Shown: positions 1 to 8,074 of the stretch, one piece after another | Numbering within the stretch: the first letter of the stretch is position 1 | Layout of the letters: each line of letters starts with the position of its first letter | DNA from: Campylobacter sp. UBA1713 | GTDB taxonomy: Bacteria > Campylobacterota > Campylobacteria > Campylobacterales > Campylobacteraceae | Direction of reading: 5' to 3' | Assembly: GCA_002317305.1 (NCBI GenBank) | Contig: DCIZ01000155.1 | Coordinates: 4,553 to 20,204 of the forward strand | Length of the DNA stretch: 15,652 nt | Program-made: the position numbers and the translations under genes | Notes under the pieces: model-generated | Seen by the model: only the letters and a program-made list of their open reading frames with translations | Databases searched by the model: none | What the model was told of the DNA's origin: nothing

Positions 1-73
1 TACGAAAACAAACGAAAAAGCAAGCTACTCAAATTTAGTTAAGTAGTTTTTATAGATGCCCATAAATACAACT

Positions 74-213
74 GAAGAATCCCCTGCCTTTTGAGCGAGT
101 AGAAACTACAAATTTGCTTTTTAGTGAATTTGACTTTTTACATTCTTAACAGGCATGGGATTCTTTGCTGGTCATCAAAATGACATTGTTTTACAAGAGA
201 CATCGGCTAACGC
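74..213. repeat. Degenerate copy of the long palindromic repeat (family A)
   Basis: The left part (GAAGAATCCCCTGCC, then TTTTGAGCGAGTAGAA and CTACAAATTTGC) matches the intact copies at 9599-9744 and 10894-11046. The right part is worn: GGGATTCTTTGCTGGTCAT and AAAATGAC stand where intact copies have GGGGATTCTTCGGTCGGC and GAATGACGG. The word TCGGCTAACGCC near 203-214 also matches the right arm of the 9001-9149 copy. The outer left end is missing. It sits directly upstream of mfd and is probably an old copy. Confidence 0.7.
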
Positions 214-220
214 CAAGCAC

Positions 221-246
221 TTATATAAGCGATATTTATAACATCA
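221..246 (+). promoter_or_regulatory. Candidate mfd promoter (-10 region)
   Basis: An AT-rich stretch with TATATAA (222-228) and TTTATAAC (235-242) lies 25-45 nt before the mfd start, downstream of the worn repeat. Campylobacter sigma-70 promoters depend mainly on a TATAAT-like -10. No convincing -35 is visible. This is only a candidate. Confidence 0.25.
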
Positions 247-271
247 ACATATTTCACAAAAAAGTAACAAA

Positions 272-3200
272 ATGCAAGCTAGAATTTACGAATTTTTTAC
301 CACTAAAAACGACATTGAGATGCTTGTTGTAGCAGACACAAAAGAGGCAGAGCTGGCACGAAACGCAGCTGAATTTGCGGGATGGGCGACTTTTGTTTTG
401 CCGGATTTTCGTGCACAAAAAGGAGACGACCTAAACTCATTTAGCGAAGAGCTCATGCAGATAAGCCATGTTTTGAACGGATTCTATAACGCTAAACAAA
501 AATACCAAAATTCAACAAGTCAAAAAAACGTTAAACAAAGCACAAACCGCGCACCAAAAAGCGAAACAAAAAGCGAAACAAAAACCGCAGATGTAAATTT
601 GACTAACGAGAGAAATTTAAAAAAAGCCCCGCTTCTCATCGCGCCCGTTTCGACCATTTTGCACAAGCTACCAAGTCCGTCAAACCTTCAAACGCTTACC
701 ATAAAAAAAGGCGATGAGCTAAATTTAACCACACTAAAAGAGAAACTTCTTAACTTTGGTTACACTTTTACCGACATTGTGGTGGAGAGTGGCGAGGTGC
801 GTTTTGGTGGCGACATGCTAGACATTTTTGTCATCGGCGCTACAAATCCACTTCGGATTCTGAGCGATTTTGACGTGGTTGAGAGCATTAGAGAGTTTGA
901 CGCAGCGACCCAAAAGAGCATCGTTGGTGAGCTTGACGCAGTCGAAGTCGTCCCGTTTTTGAGTGCGCTTGCCACTTCTGAACGTGAAAATCTCGAAAAA
1001 GAAAAAAGCCTCATCTCAAATTTGCGTGCGTTTGGTTTTTGGGAGATGGCTGGTTTTGTAGATCTAACTCAAACCTTAAACACCATCGCAACAGCGAAAT
1101 TTGACAACATTTTTGAAGATCTGAGAGAAAACACAACAGCGACAAACGCGACAAATTTAAATTTACAGCCACAAAACCAGCGACCAAATTTTCGCGCACT
1201 TCCGCCCGCGTCTCGCTACAAAACGCTAAACACCACGCTTTCAAATGAGCTTTGCGAAGCAAATGCTGCGAAAAAAATTTGTGTTCTCAGCTCAAACGAA
1301 GCGGCGTTTCGCGCACTTAACATAAGAGCAAAAAATGTCCAGCTCATCTTAACGCCGCTTATAGTAAATTTGGTTAGTCCAGAGACCATCATCATCTCGC
1401 TAAACCAGCCACAAAAACTAAAACGCAAAAAACGAAGCTCCATCGTCCTAGATGAGCTAAAAGCGGGCGAACTGGTGGTGCATGAAGAGCACGGCGTGGG
1501 TAAATTTTTGGGGCTTGAGCTGACAAAAGTGCTAGGCATAAAACGCGAACTCATCGCCATAGGTTATGCCAACGGCGACAAACTTCTACTTCCAGTCGAG
1601 CACCTAAACGTCATCGAGCGTTACATAGCAGGGAGCGGCGTGGTGGGCACGCTTGACAAACTGGGCAAGGCGACATTTGCAAAAGTAAAAGAGAAAGTTC
1701 GCCAAAAACTCTTTGAGATAGCTTTAAAGATAGCTGGCATGGCGGCGCAGCGTGAGCTAGTGGAGGGCGCGCACATCGCGCTTTCAGACGGCGACCTTTT
1801 AGCCTTTCAACACTCGGCTGGTTTTGTCTACACACAAGACCAAGAGAGTGCCGTAGAGGAGATTCTGCTAGACCTAAAAAGTGGGCGCGCGATGGACAGG
1901 CTACTTTCTGGCGATGTGGGCTTTGGTAAAACAGAAGTCGCCATGAACGCCATCTATGCGTGTGTGAAAAGTGGCTTTCAGGCTTTGTTTTTTGCGCCGA
2001 CTACACTGCTGGTTTCGCAACACTTTTTGACTTTAAAAAAGCGGCTTGGCGAATTTGGCGTGGAGGTTTTAAGGCTAGACAGATTCAGCACGCCAAACGC
2101 AAAACGAAATTTAAGCGAAGCACTTGTGTCAAAACGACCGCTTTGTGTGGTGGGCACGCACGCGCTTTTGGGAGTGGCAGCGCCCGCACTTGGGCTGGTT
2201 GTCGTGGATGAAGAGCACAAATTTGGCGTAAAACAAAAAGAAAAACTAAAAGCGATGGGGGCAAATTCGCACATTTTGAGTATGTCGGCTACGCCAATTC
2301 CGCGCTCGCTAAACATGGCTTTGAGCGGAATCAAGAGCTACTCTTCGCTCGTTACGCCGCCGCTTGAGCGACTAAGCGTGCGAAGTTATGTGCGTGAGTG
2401 GGACGAGAGTGTGGTGAAAGAGGCTATTTTGCGGGAGTTACGGCGAGGCGGACAGGTCATTTTTGTGCACAACAGAATCGCCGATTTGCAAAGTGTGGAG
2501 CGTGAGCTGGTGGGGTTGCTGCCAAATTTGCGTGTGCTCATTTTGCACGGCAAGGTCGATCTAGCCACGAGCGAGGAGGAGATGGAGCGGTTTGTGGCGC
2601 GTGAGTATGACTTACTACTTTGCACGAGTATAGTTGAAAATGGCATCGACTTTGAACACGTAAATACCATTTTGGTAAATGGTAGCGACAGGTTTGGGCT
2701 GGCGGATTTGCACCAGTTGCGTGGGCGAGTAGGGCGGCGCGACAAGCAGGGATACTGTTACTTTTTTGTAGAAAACGTGGAGGCTTTGACAGATGATGCG
2801 AGAAGTAGACTTAGTGCTTTGGAGAGTAACTCGTTTTTGGGAAGTGGTGCTATTTTGGCGCGGCACGACCTAGAAATTCGTGGCGGTGGTAACATTTTGG
2901 GCGAGGCACAAAGCGGGCACATAGAGGCTATAGGCTACTCGCTTTACCTTAAAATGCTTGAAGACGCGCTAAATTTGCTTTTAAACAAAAAGAGCACGCC
3001 GAGCGGAAAAAACGTGGAGATGAAGCTAGCGGTAAATGCCTTTTTGAACGCCGAGCTAATAGACCAAGAACGCATACGGCTAGAGCTTTACAGGCGGCTT
3101 AGCCAGTGTGAAAGCACAGCAGATGTGTTTGAGATAGCAGGCGAGATAGAGGATCGTTTCGGGCGGTTGGACGTGTATACAAAGCAGTTTTTGGACGTGA

Positions 3201-3376
3201 TGATGATAAAAATCATGGCGTTTTCAAACGGCTTTGTGGCGGTGAGTAGCGCAGGGCAAAGTGTGGTTTTGGTGCGCGAGAGTGGCGAAAAAGTGGTGCT
3301 AAAAGCGCGAAGTAGCGATGAGGACGATGTGCTAGCGGAGGCTTTGGTGTATCTTCGCAGGTTGGGACGCGGGTAG
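272..3376 (+). CDS. mfd: Transcription-repair coupling factor Mfd
   Basis: Mfd is a cytoplasmic DNA translocase that removes RNA polymerase stalled at lesions and recruits UvrA to start nucleotide excision repair. The N-terminal third is UvrB-like and degenerate. The RNA-polymerase interaction domain starts near residue 400 (HEEHGVGKF at 404). The RecG-like motor carries Walker A GDVGFGKTE (547-555, K553), the DEEH box (646-649), SATPIPRSLNMALSG, SIVENGID and QLRGRVGR (815-822). The C-terminal TRCF/D7 region starts near 905. At 1034 residues it is longer than I expect for Campylobacter Mfd; part of the excess is a Lys/Ser/Thr/Asn-rich linker at about residues 74-120. The start is kept because MQARIYEFF matches the family N-terminus, although the ribosome binding site is weak. 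The coding strand is C-rich in the first half and G-rich in the second. Confidence 0.96.
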   Translation: MQARIYEFFTTKNDIEMLVVADTKEAELARNAAEFAGWATFVLPDFRAQKGDDLNSFSEELMQISHVLNGFYNAKQKYQNSTSQKNVKQSTNRAPKSETKSETKTADVNLTNERNLKKAPLLIAPVSTILHKLPSPSNLQTLTIKKGDELNLTTLKEKLLNFGYTFTDIVVESGEVRFGGDMLDIFVIGATNPLRILSDFDVVESIREFDAATQKSIVGELDAVEVVPFLSALATSERENLEKEKSLISNLRAFGFWEMAGFVDLTQTLNTIATAKFDNIFEDLRENTTATNATNLNLQPQNQRPNFRALPPASRYKTLNTTLSNELCEANAAKKICVLSSNEAAFRALNIRAKNVQLILTPLIVNLVSPETIIISLNQPQKLKRKKRSSIVLDELKAGELVVHEEHGVGKFLGLELTKVLGIKRELIAIGYANGDKLLLPVEHLNVIERYIAGSGVVGTLDKLGKATFAKVKEKVRQKLFEIALKIAGMAAQRELVEGAHIALSDGDLLAFQHSAGFVYTQDQESAVEEILLDLKSGRAMDRLLSGDVGFGKTEVAMNAIYACVKSGFQALFFAPTTLLVSQHFLTLKKRLGEFGVEVLRLDRFSTPNAKRNLSEALVSKRPLCVVGTHALLGVAAPALGLVVVDEEHKFGVKQKEKLKAMGANSHILSMSATPIPRSLNMALSGIKSYSSLVTPPLERLSVRSYVREWDESVVKEAILRELRRGGQVIFVHNRIADLQSVERELVGLLPNLRVLILHGKVDLATSEEEMERFVAREYDLLLCTSIVENGIDFEHVNTILVNGSDRFGLADLHQLRGRVGRRDKQGYCYFFVENVEALTDDARSRLSALESNSFLGSGAILARHDLEIRGGGNILGEAQSGHIEAIGYSLYLKMLEDALNLLLNKKSTPSGKNVEMKLAVNAFLNAELIDQERIRLELYRRLSQCESTADVFEIAGEIEDRFGRLDVYTKQFLDVMMIKIMAFSNGFVAVSSAGQSVVLVRESGEKVVLKARSSDEDDVLAEALVYLRRLGRG

Positions 3377-3447
3377 GGCGTGTGTGCGGTGTTTGGTGGT
3401 AGAGTGGCTAAAATTTGCTTGTGGACTAAATGTAGGAGGTTTTTTAA

Positions 3448-4050
3448 ATGGATTTTGATTTTGAGAAAGTAGTAGTAGAGTTAAGTAAAGAAAAATTTCC
3501 TTTATTTGTATCTGAAAGGCATTTGCAGGTAGCTTTTATAATTAAGGCAAAAGAGTTATATCCAAAATATGATTATATTCCTGAGTATGTATATGTATAT
3601 GATAATACAATATGTCATGTAGATTTGATGATTACGGACGGTTTTGAGTATATAGCTGTTGAGTTTAAGTATGTAGTTAAAGGTGGAAAGATTCAAGTGG
3701 CAGGAAATGATAAGTATGAGTTAAAAGATCAAAGCGCGATAAATATTAGGCGTCATCAATGTGTTAAAGATATAGGTAGATTAGAACGTTATCTAAAGAA
3801 AGATAACTGCGTAAAAGGTTATTTTCTCTTAATAACAAATATGGCTGGATTTTGGAAAGGTAGTGGTGGAGAAACGACTGATATGAAATTTGATATAAAA
3901 GATAATTCTACACTTAAAAAAGGCAAACATTCGCCAGTAGGAGATACAGCATTTTCAAAGAAACATGAGACTATAGAGATAACGAAAGATTACGTTATTT
4001 CTTATAAACCATATACTGAGTATTTTAAATATTTAATTGTTAATGTTTAA
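3448..4050 (+). CDS. Putative PD-(D/E)XK-fold nuclease, possible restriction endonuclease
   Basis: I do not recognise a named family for this 200-residue protein. It has a plausible PD-(D/E)XK core: D59 in the strand CHVDLMI, followed 12 residues later by E72-F-K74 in IAVEFKY. An N-terminal helix carries E23 (SERHLQ), as often seen in this fold. A basic stretch (INIRRHQCVKDIGRLERYLKK) could touch DNA. No signal peptide or membrane segment is seen. The start is well supported by AGGAGG at 3434-3439, 8 nt before ATG. The gene is strikingly AT-rich, with many TTA, ATA and AAT codons, unlike mfd just upstream, which suggests recent transfer. It converges on a - strand gene set that includes a DNA methyltransferase, so a restriction role is possible but inferred. 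Another nuclease role, such as phage defence, is equally open. Confidence 0.6.
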   Translation: MDFDFEKVVVELSKEKFPLFVSERHLQVAFIIKAKELYPKYDYIPEYVYVYDNTICHVDLMITDGFEYIAVEFKYVVKGGKIQVAGNDKYELKDQSAINIRRHQCVKDIGRLERYLKKDNCVKGYFLLITNMAGFWKGSGGETTDMKFDIKDNSTLKKGKHSPVGDTAFSKKHETIEITKDYVISYKPYTEYFKYLIVNV

Positions 4051-4070
4051 AAGAGCACATCTTGCGAAAT

Positions 4071-4202
4071 TTAATGAGTTATCATCTTTTCAACTCCCTT
4101 AAAGAGAGATTCTTTTATTGCATCGCTTGTCTCTTTGCTTGGAATATTTTGCGTTGTTTTAAAAGGAATTTTACTCTCTTTAAATTTGCATTTGGCTCTT
4201 AT
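4071..4202 (-). pseudogene. Coding-like remnant downstream of the small exported protein
   Basis: Read on the - strand, 43 codons stay open from 4202 to the stop at 4071-4073. They are in the same frame as the upstream gene, separated from it by two stops (TAG at 4215-4217 and TAA at 4203-4205). The peptide is Lys/Glu/Ser-rich and helix-like (for example SKETSDAIKESLFKGVEK). It has no start codon near its front. It could be the decayed tail of the upstream gene, a remnant of another gene, or chance. Low confidence. Confidence 0.3.
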
Positions 4203-4214
4203 TTATCGTTTTAC

Positions 4215-4627
4215 CTACTTCACTTTGCAGTTGTTTTTCGTGAGTTTTACAGATATTTTGTTGCTGTTATCCACGATATACTCAACGATGATGTTTTTGT
4301 TTTTGTTTAACATTTCTCGTGCAAAGCTATTGTCAGTAAAAGTAGGACAAGCTTTTTGTAGCAGAATCGCCTCAACCTTTTCTCTGACCTTTGCTTTTTG
4401 ATTCTTAAAAAGTGTCCTGATGCTAGGATCGCTCTTATCTGTAAATTTAAACGGCAAAAGAATGTTTTTGTTACCACACTTTATATCTTTTACGTCCAAT
4501 TCCGAACCCTCTATCGACATGCCAGCATACATAGTGTCTAACAAAAGTTTATATTTATCATCTTTTTTGCAGACGTCCGCACAAAAAAGCGAGCTAGTTA
4601 AAGCAAGCATACAAAGTATTTTTTCAT
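4215..4627 (-). pseudogene. Small exported Cys-containing protein with frameshifted signal peptide
   Basis: The body is open from 4610 to 4215 (131 codons, beginning MLALTSSLFCADVCKK). It contains about five cysteines and ends in NCKVK, like small periplasmic proteins. I do not recognise the family. The good ribosome binding site (AGGAG, 4635-4639) serves the ATG at 4625-4627, but that frame reads MKKYFVCLL and stops. The run after the ATG has six A's (4619-4624). With seven, translation would give MKKILCMLALTSSLFCADVC, a textbook signal peptide in frame with the body. So the gene is broken by one base, is phase-variable at the A tract, or the sequence has a homopolymer error. Translation from 4610 would give a truncated signal. 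The ribosome binding site begins 8 nt after the methyltransferase stop, so the two are probably co-transcribed. Confidence 0.6.
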
Positions 4628-4634
4628 GATTTTA

Positions 4635-4639
4635 CTCCT
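4635..4639 (-). promoter_or_regulatory. Ribosome binding site for the frameshifted exported protein
   Basis: AGGAG on the - strand lies 7 nt before ATG 4625-4627, ideal spacing. No comparable site precedes the downstream ATG at 4610. This places the original start at 4627 and exposes the frame break in the A tract. Confidence 0.65.
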
Positions 4640-4647
4640 AATGTTTT

Positions 4648-6438
4648 TTAAAGATAATTTTTCTCAAATTTACCAGATGATTTTTTCTTTTCTGCAAAAA
4701 CATAATCCAAAAACGCTTTCACGTCTTTTGACGAAAATGTAAAATATCCGCCATTTTTATATTTTCCTAGCAAAGAGACGTAACGACTAAATTCATAGCT
4801 TCTTAAAGCACGCTCTATCTCGTCAAATTTTGTTTTTGTGCTGGTTATGTAGAGTCCGCCGTAAACGCCTTCGCCGCTTTTTACCGCACAAATTTTCAGC
4901 TCTTTTGCCCCTTTTATGAGCGAATTTAGCGCAAGTTTTGGCTTATATGTGTCGCCAAGCGCTTGTGTTCTACCAAAGGCAAACCAGCATTTTTCGCCAC
5001 CGCCTCGCCAAATGTCGCGGTTTTCTAGTCTCGTTTTGTGGTTTTTTAAGTGCGCATAAAGCTCGCTCTCTTGCGCCAAACGCTCCTCGCTAACAAGCTT
5101 TCCATGCGTGTCATACGGGTAAAAAATTCGCCGCCAAACGCCACTAGAAGCCTTTAAGACTGGAATCAAAAAAGGCGAGTTAAACGCAAAATCTCCCACA
5201 AAAATCTCATCGCACAAAGTTGCGTAGCCGTTTTTTACGAGAATGTCAGAGTGTTTTGTGTTGTAAAATATCTTTTTTAGCAAATTTAGGCTATTTTTGT
5301 CAGCAAAATAAAATTTGCCATCTATGTAAAACTCATCGCTTTTTAAATTTTCGACAAAAACAGGCTTTAAACTCGTTTCGTCAAATTTAAAATATGCTAT
5401 TTTGTGTTGTGCCTCGTGTTGTGCCTCGTGTTGCATTGTGTTTTTTTTGTTTTTAAGCGCATTTGCAAATTTATTTTCGCTACCAAAACCGCCACCAAAA
5501 CCGCCACCAAAACCGCCACTTTTTGTTTTTTGTAAAACAATAATAGTCGTATAAGTTGTCGCTTTTGTAGAATTTTTAAACGCTTGAAAATGCCCCAGAT
5601 CTACCACTTTTCGCAAATTTGCATTTGCCACAAAAAACGCCCGCATCCGCTCACCCGCGACACTAGCAAAAAATGAACTGGGCGTTATGTAGCCAAGCAC
5701 ACCATCTTTTTTCAACATTTTTAACCCAATTTCGTAAAAAACGATAAAAAGATCTGTCATTCCGCTTTTGGCAAATTCGAATTTTTTTATCGTCTCAAAC
5801 GAGTTGCCGAGGTTATGAACACGGAGGTTATGAACGCGAACATATGGCGGGTTACCGAGCACAAAATCCATCACTCCATCAAAACGCTCCACACAAAGCG
5901 AATCGCCTGCAAAAATGTCCCACTTTACACCACAAACGCCAAATTTTTTCGCCACTTCGCTAACACGAAAAACGCACTTTTGGCACTCATTTTGGTCTAT
6001 CTCAACGCCGTGAATAAACCTCTCTAACTCGCTTTTTAACTCCTCCACGCTAGCACCTTGCTCCTTTGCAGCGTGGCAATAACGCTCGACTATTTGCACC
6101 AAAAAAGCGCCATCGCCACAGCTGTTGTCCACGACATGTTTGTAGCGAATTTTTTCTTTTTTGTAGTTAGAGAGCTCTAAAATACTCTCTACAATAAACG
6201 GCGGTGTGTAGAAACGCCCAAAAGATTTTTCGCTAGAAATTTGTTTTTTTGGTGTAGTTTTTCTCTTTTTTTGCATTTGAGTTTTTGAGAAATTCGGCGT
6301 TTTTGACGAATCTAGCGTTTTTGACAAATTTGGTTTGCTACCTAAATTTATCTCAAAATCCACTCCAAAATTCAAATTTTCAACAACAAAATCTTGCTGT
6401 AAATCTCCCCACAAATTTACATTTTTTGTTTTTCTCAT
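4648..6438 (-). CDS. N6-adenine DNA methyltransferase, TaqI/Eco57I-like gamma class
   Basis: This enzyme transfers a methyl group from S-adenosylmethionine to adenine in a specific DNA site. Motif I is DNSCGDGAF (104-112) and motif IV is NPPY (196-199). The order, with a C-terminal target-recognition region (WFAFGRTQAL and GLYITS-like segments), fits the TaqI-like family. I start at Met21 of the longest frame (6438) because AAGGA at 6444-6448 is well spaced before it, giving 596 residues. No N-terminal nuclease motif is seen, so it is not a fused type IIG enzyme. It carries three in-frame tandem repeats: HEAQ units, GGFG units and a doubled RVHNL right after NPPY. The N-terminal 55 residues are Ser/Lys-rich. 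It lies 127 nt downstream of leuA, and the exported-protein gene follows. The AT-rich nuclease-like gene may be its restriction partner, but this is unproven. Confidence 0.88.
   Translation of the reverse strand: MRKTKNVNLWGDLQQDFVVENLNFGVDFEINLGSKPNLSKTLDSSKTPNFSKTQMQKKRKTTPKKQISSEKSFGRFYTPPFIVESILELSNYKKEKIRYKHVVDNSCGDGAFLVQIVERYCHAAKEQGASVEELKSELERFIHGVEIDQNECQKCVFRVSEVAKKFGVCGVKWDIFAGDSLCVERFDGVMDFVLGNPPYVRVHNLRVHNLGNSFETIKKFEFAKSGMTDLFIVFYEIGLKMLKKDGVLGYITPSSFFASVAGERMRAFFVANANLRKVVDLGHFQAFKNSTKATTYTTIIVLQKTKSGGFGGGFGGGFGSENKFANALKNKKNTMQHEAQHEAQHKIAYFKFDETSLKPVFVENLKSDEFYIDGKFYFADKNSLNLLKKIFYNTKHSDILVKNGYATLCDEIFVGDFAFNSPFLIPVLKASSGVWRRIFYPYDTHGKLVSEERLAQESELYAHLKNHKTRLENRDIWRGGGEKCWFAFGRTQALGDTYKPKLALNSLIKGAKELKICAVKSGEGVYGGLYITSTKTKFDEIERALRSYEFSRYVSLLGKYKNGGYFTFSSKDVKAFLDYVFAEKKKSSGKFEKNYL
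5405..5433 (-). repeat. 12-nt tandem repeat inside the methyltransferase gene
   Basis: The unit TGTTGTGCCTCG (+ strand) occurs twice (5405-5416, 5417-5428), followed by a partial unit. It encodes repeated HEAQ. Unit changes would keep the frame. Confidence 0.85.
5482..5517 (-). repeat. 12-nt tandem repeat (x3) inside the methyltransferase gene
   Basis: Three exact copies of ACCAAAACCGCC (+ strand) encode a Gly-Gly-Phe-Gly run. It lies between the catalytic domain and the recognition region. The same G/F coding pattern appears in the Nnr insertion. Confidence 0.88.
5809..5838 (-). repeat. 15-nt tandem duplication next to methyltransferase motif IV
   Basis: GAGGTTATGAACACG (5809-5823) is followed by GAGGTTATGAACGCG (5824-5838), one mismatch. 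It doubles RVHNL at residues 201-210, directly after the catalytic NPPY. Confidence 0.85.
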
Positions 6439-6443
6439 AAAAA

Positions 6444-6448
6444 TCCTT
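6444..6448 (-). promoter_or_regulatory. Ribosome binding site that sets the methyltransferase start
   Basis: AAGGA on the - strand lies 5 nt before ATG 6436-6438. The upstream in-frame ATG at 6498 has no such site, so the shorter protein is preferred. Confidence 0.6.
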
Positions 6449-6565
6449 AAAACCTCTCTACACCAAAATTTAGACAAATTCAAATTTTTATAAAACACGC
6501 ACCCCGCACCAAACGCCCAGCACCCACTTCACGGCACTCACCCCGCACAAAAAACCCGCACGCAC

Positions 6566-8074
6566 TCACTTCATCGCCACAAAGCTATTTAGCGCGTTTA
6601 TATAAGCCTTTGCGCTAGCTGCTATCGTCCCTATGTCAAGCCCATGCCCAATGACAGGCTTACCGCCCTCAAAAGCCACCTTTACCGTAACCTTTGCCAG
6701 CGCGTCTTTGCCTTGTGAGACAGCACTTACTTGATAGTCTTTTAGCGCGCCCTCAACGCCACTCACGCGGTCTATCACCTTAAAGACAGCATCCACACTT
6801 CCGTGACCTAGTGCTGCGTCGCTCACCACGCCATCTTTTGTCCGCACGCTAATGGCGGCGCTGCAGTGCCCTGCGTTACACGCACTTACAGTTATGGTCT
6901 CAAGCGCATAGACTTCTTCTATCTTTATGAACTCATCGCTCACAATGGCGCGCAAATCGTCCTCAAAGATCTCTTTTTTCCTGTCGCAAAGCTCCTTAAA
7001 TTTGCCAAAAGCCAAATTTAACTGCTCCTCGTTTAGCTCAAAGCCCAAAGCCAAAAGCTTGTCTTTAAAGGCGTGCCGTCCGCTGTGTTTTCCTAGCACC
7101 AGCTCGTTTTTCTCCGCACCTATCTCCTCAGCACTTATGATCTCATAAGTCGCTGCACACTTTAAAATGCCGTCTTGGTGGATGCCACTCTCATGTGCAA
7201 AGGCGTTTCTGCCTACTATAGCTTTGTTTGGTTGTGGCTCGATGCCAGTAATAGAGCTCACCAGCCGGCTCGTGGTGTAAATCTCTTTTGCTATTATGTC
7301 GGTGTAAAAGTCGCCCAAAACGTCTTTTCGAGTCCTCAAAGCCATGACGATCTCCTCAAGCGCTGCGTTTCCTGCGCGCTCGCCTAGTCCGTTTATGGTG
7401 CACTCCACTTGACGTGCGCCTGCCTGAATGGCGTAGAGTGAATTTGCCACAGCAAGCCCGAGGTCGTTGTGGTTGTGGACAGAGACGATGGCGCGTCCTT
7501 CTAAAAATTTGCTTAGCTCGCCTATCATGTTAAACATCTCAAACGGCAGTCTAAACCCGACAGTGTCAGGCAAATTTATGGTCTTTGCGCCCGCACTCAC
7601 CGCCGCATCGCAAATCTCTTTTAGAAAAGCGATGTCGCTTCGTCCCGCATCTTCACAGCTAAATTCCACATCTTCGCAAAGCGAGCTAGCTAGCCCGACT
7701 GCTTCTACCGCACGCCTTACCACTTCGTCTGGTTTCATGCGTAGCTTGTGCTCCATGTGGATGGGGCTTGTGGCGATGAAAGTGTGGATTCGTCTGTTTT
7801 TGGCAGGTGCGATGGCGCGTGCTGCTGCCCCTATGTCTTTTTGTGTAGCGCGTGCTAGACTTGCCACCTTTACCAAATTTACCGCACTTGCCACTTGGTT
7901 TATGGCGTCAAAGTCGCCCGGACTTGCCGCTGCAAAACCTGCCTCTATGACGTCTACACCTAGCCTTTCAAGTTGCAAAGCGATGCGAATTTTTTCAGCG
8001 ATGTTCATCGAAGCGCCAGGGCTTTGCTCGCCATCTCTTAAAGTCGTGTCAAAAATAATAATCTTGTTACTCAT
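6566..8074 (-). CDS. leuA: 2-isopropylmalate synthase
   Basis: LeuA condenses acetyl-CoA with 2-oxoisovalerate, the first committed step of leucine synthesis, in the cytoplasm. The 502-residue protein opens with the family signature [15 protein letters not shown] (from residue 9). It has the metal-binding HxH in HNHND (H200, H202), close to the E. coli positions, and GxGERAGN (GLGERAGNA). The C-terminal third is the LeuA allosteric domain ([12 protein letters not shown], then [16 protein letters not shown]), where leucine normally binds, so feedback inhibition is likely. The length is normal. Its ATG overlaps the pssA stop by four bases (ATGA, 8071-8074), and AAAGGGA lies just upstream inside pssA, so translation is probably coupled. 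No clear terminator follows. The methyltransferase starts 127 nt downstream, across a gap that is C-rich on the + strand. Confidence 0.97.
   Translation of the reverse strand: MSNKIIIFDTTLRDGEQSPGASMNIAEKIRIALQLERLGVDVIEAGFAAASPGDFDAINQVASAVNLVKVASLARATQKDIGAAARAIAPAKNRRIHTFIATSPIHMEHKLRMKPDEVVRRAVEAVGLASSLCEDVEFSCEDAGRSDIAFLKEICDAAVSAGAKTINLPDTVGFRLPFEMFNMIGELSKFLEGRAIVSVHNHNDLGLAVANSLYAIQAGARQVECTINGLGERAGNAALEEIVMALRTRKDVLGDFYTDIIAKEIYTTSRLVSSITGIEPQPNKAIVGRNAFAHESGIHQDGILKCAATYEIISAEEIGAEKNELVLGKHSGRHAFKDKLLALGFELNEEQLNLAFGKFKELCDRKKEIFEDDLRAIVSDEFIKIEEVYALETITVSACNAGHCSAAISVRTKDGVVSDAALGHGSVDAVFKVIDRVSGVEGALKDYQVSAVSQGKDALAKVTVKVAFEGGKPVIGHGLDIGTIAASAKAYINALNSFVAMK

Noticed and set aside
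3377..3447. Terminator after mfd
   Set aside because: No stem followed by a T run is visible, so transcription may continue into the nuclease-like gene.
4062..4401. Two hydrophobic frames on + opposite the small exported protein
   Set aside because: They have no ribosome binding sites. The - strand has a signal-peptide-like start and a strong ribosome binding site, so these look like shadows of AT-rich sequence.
6439..6498. Longer methyltransferase start at 6498
   Set aside because: There is no ribosome binding site at 6498, while AAGGA lies at ideal spacing before 6438.
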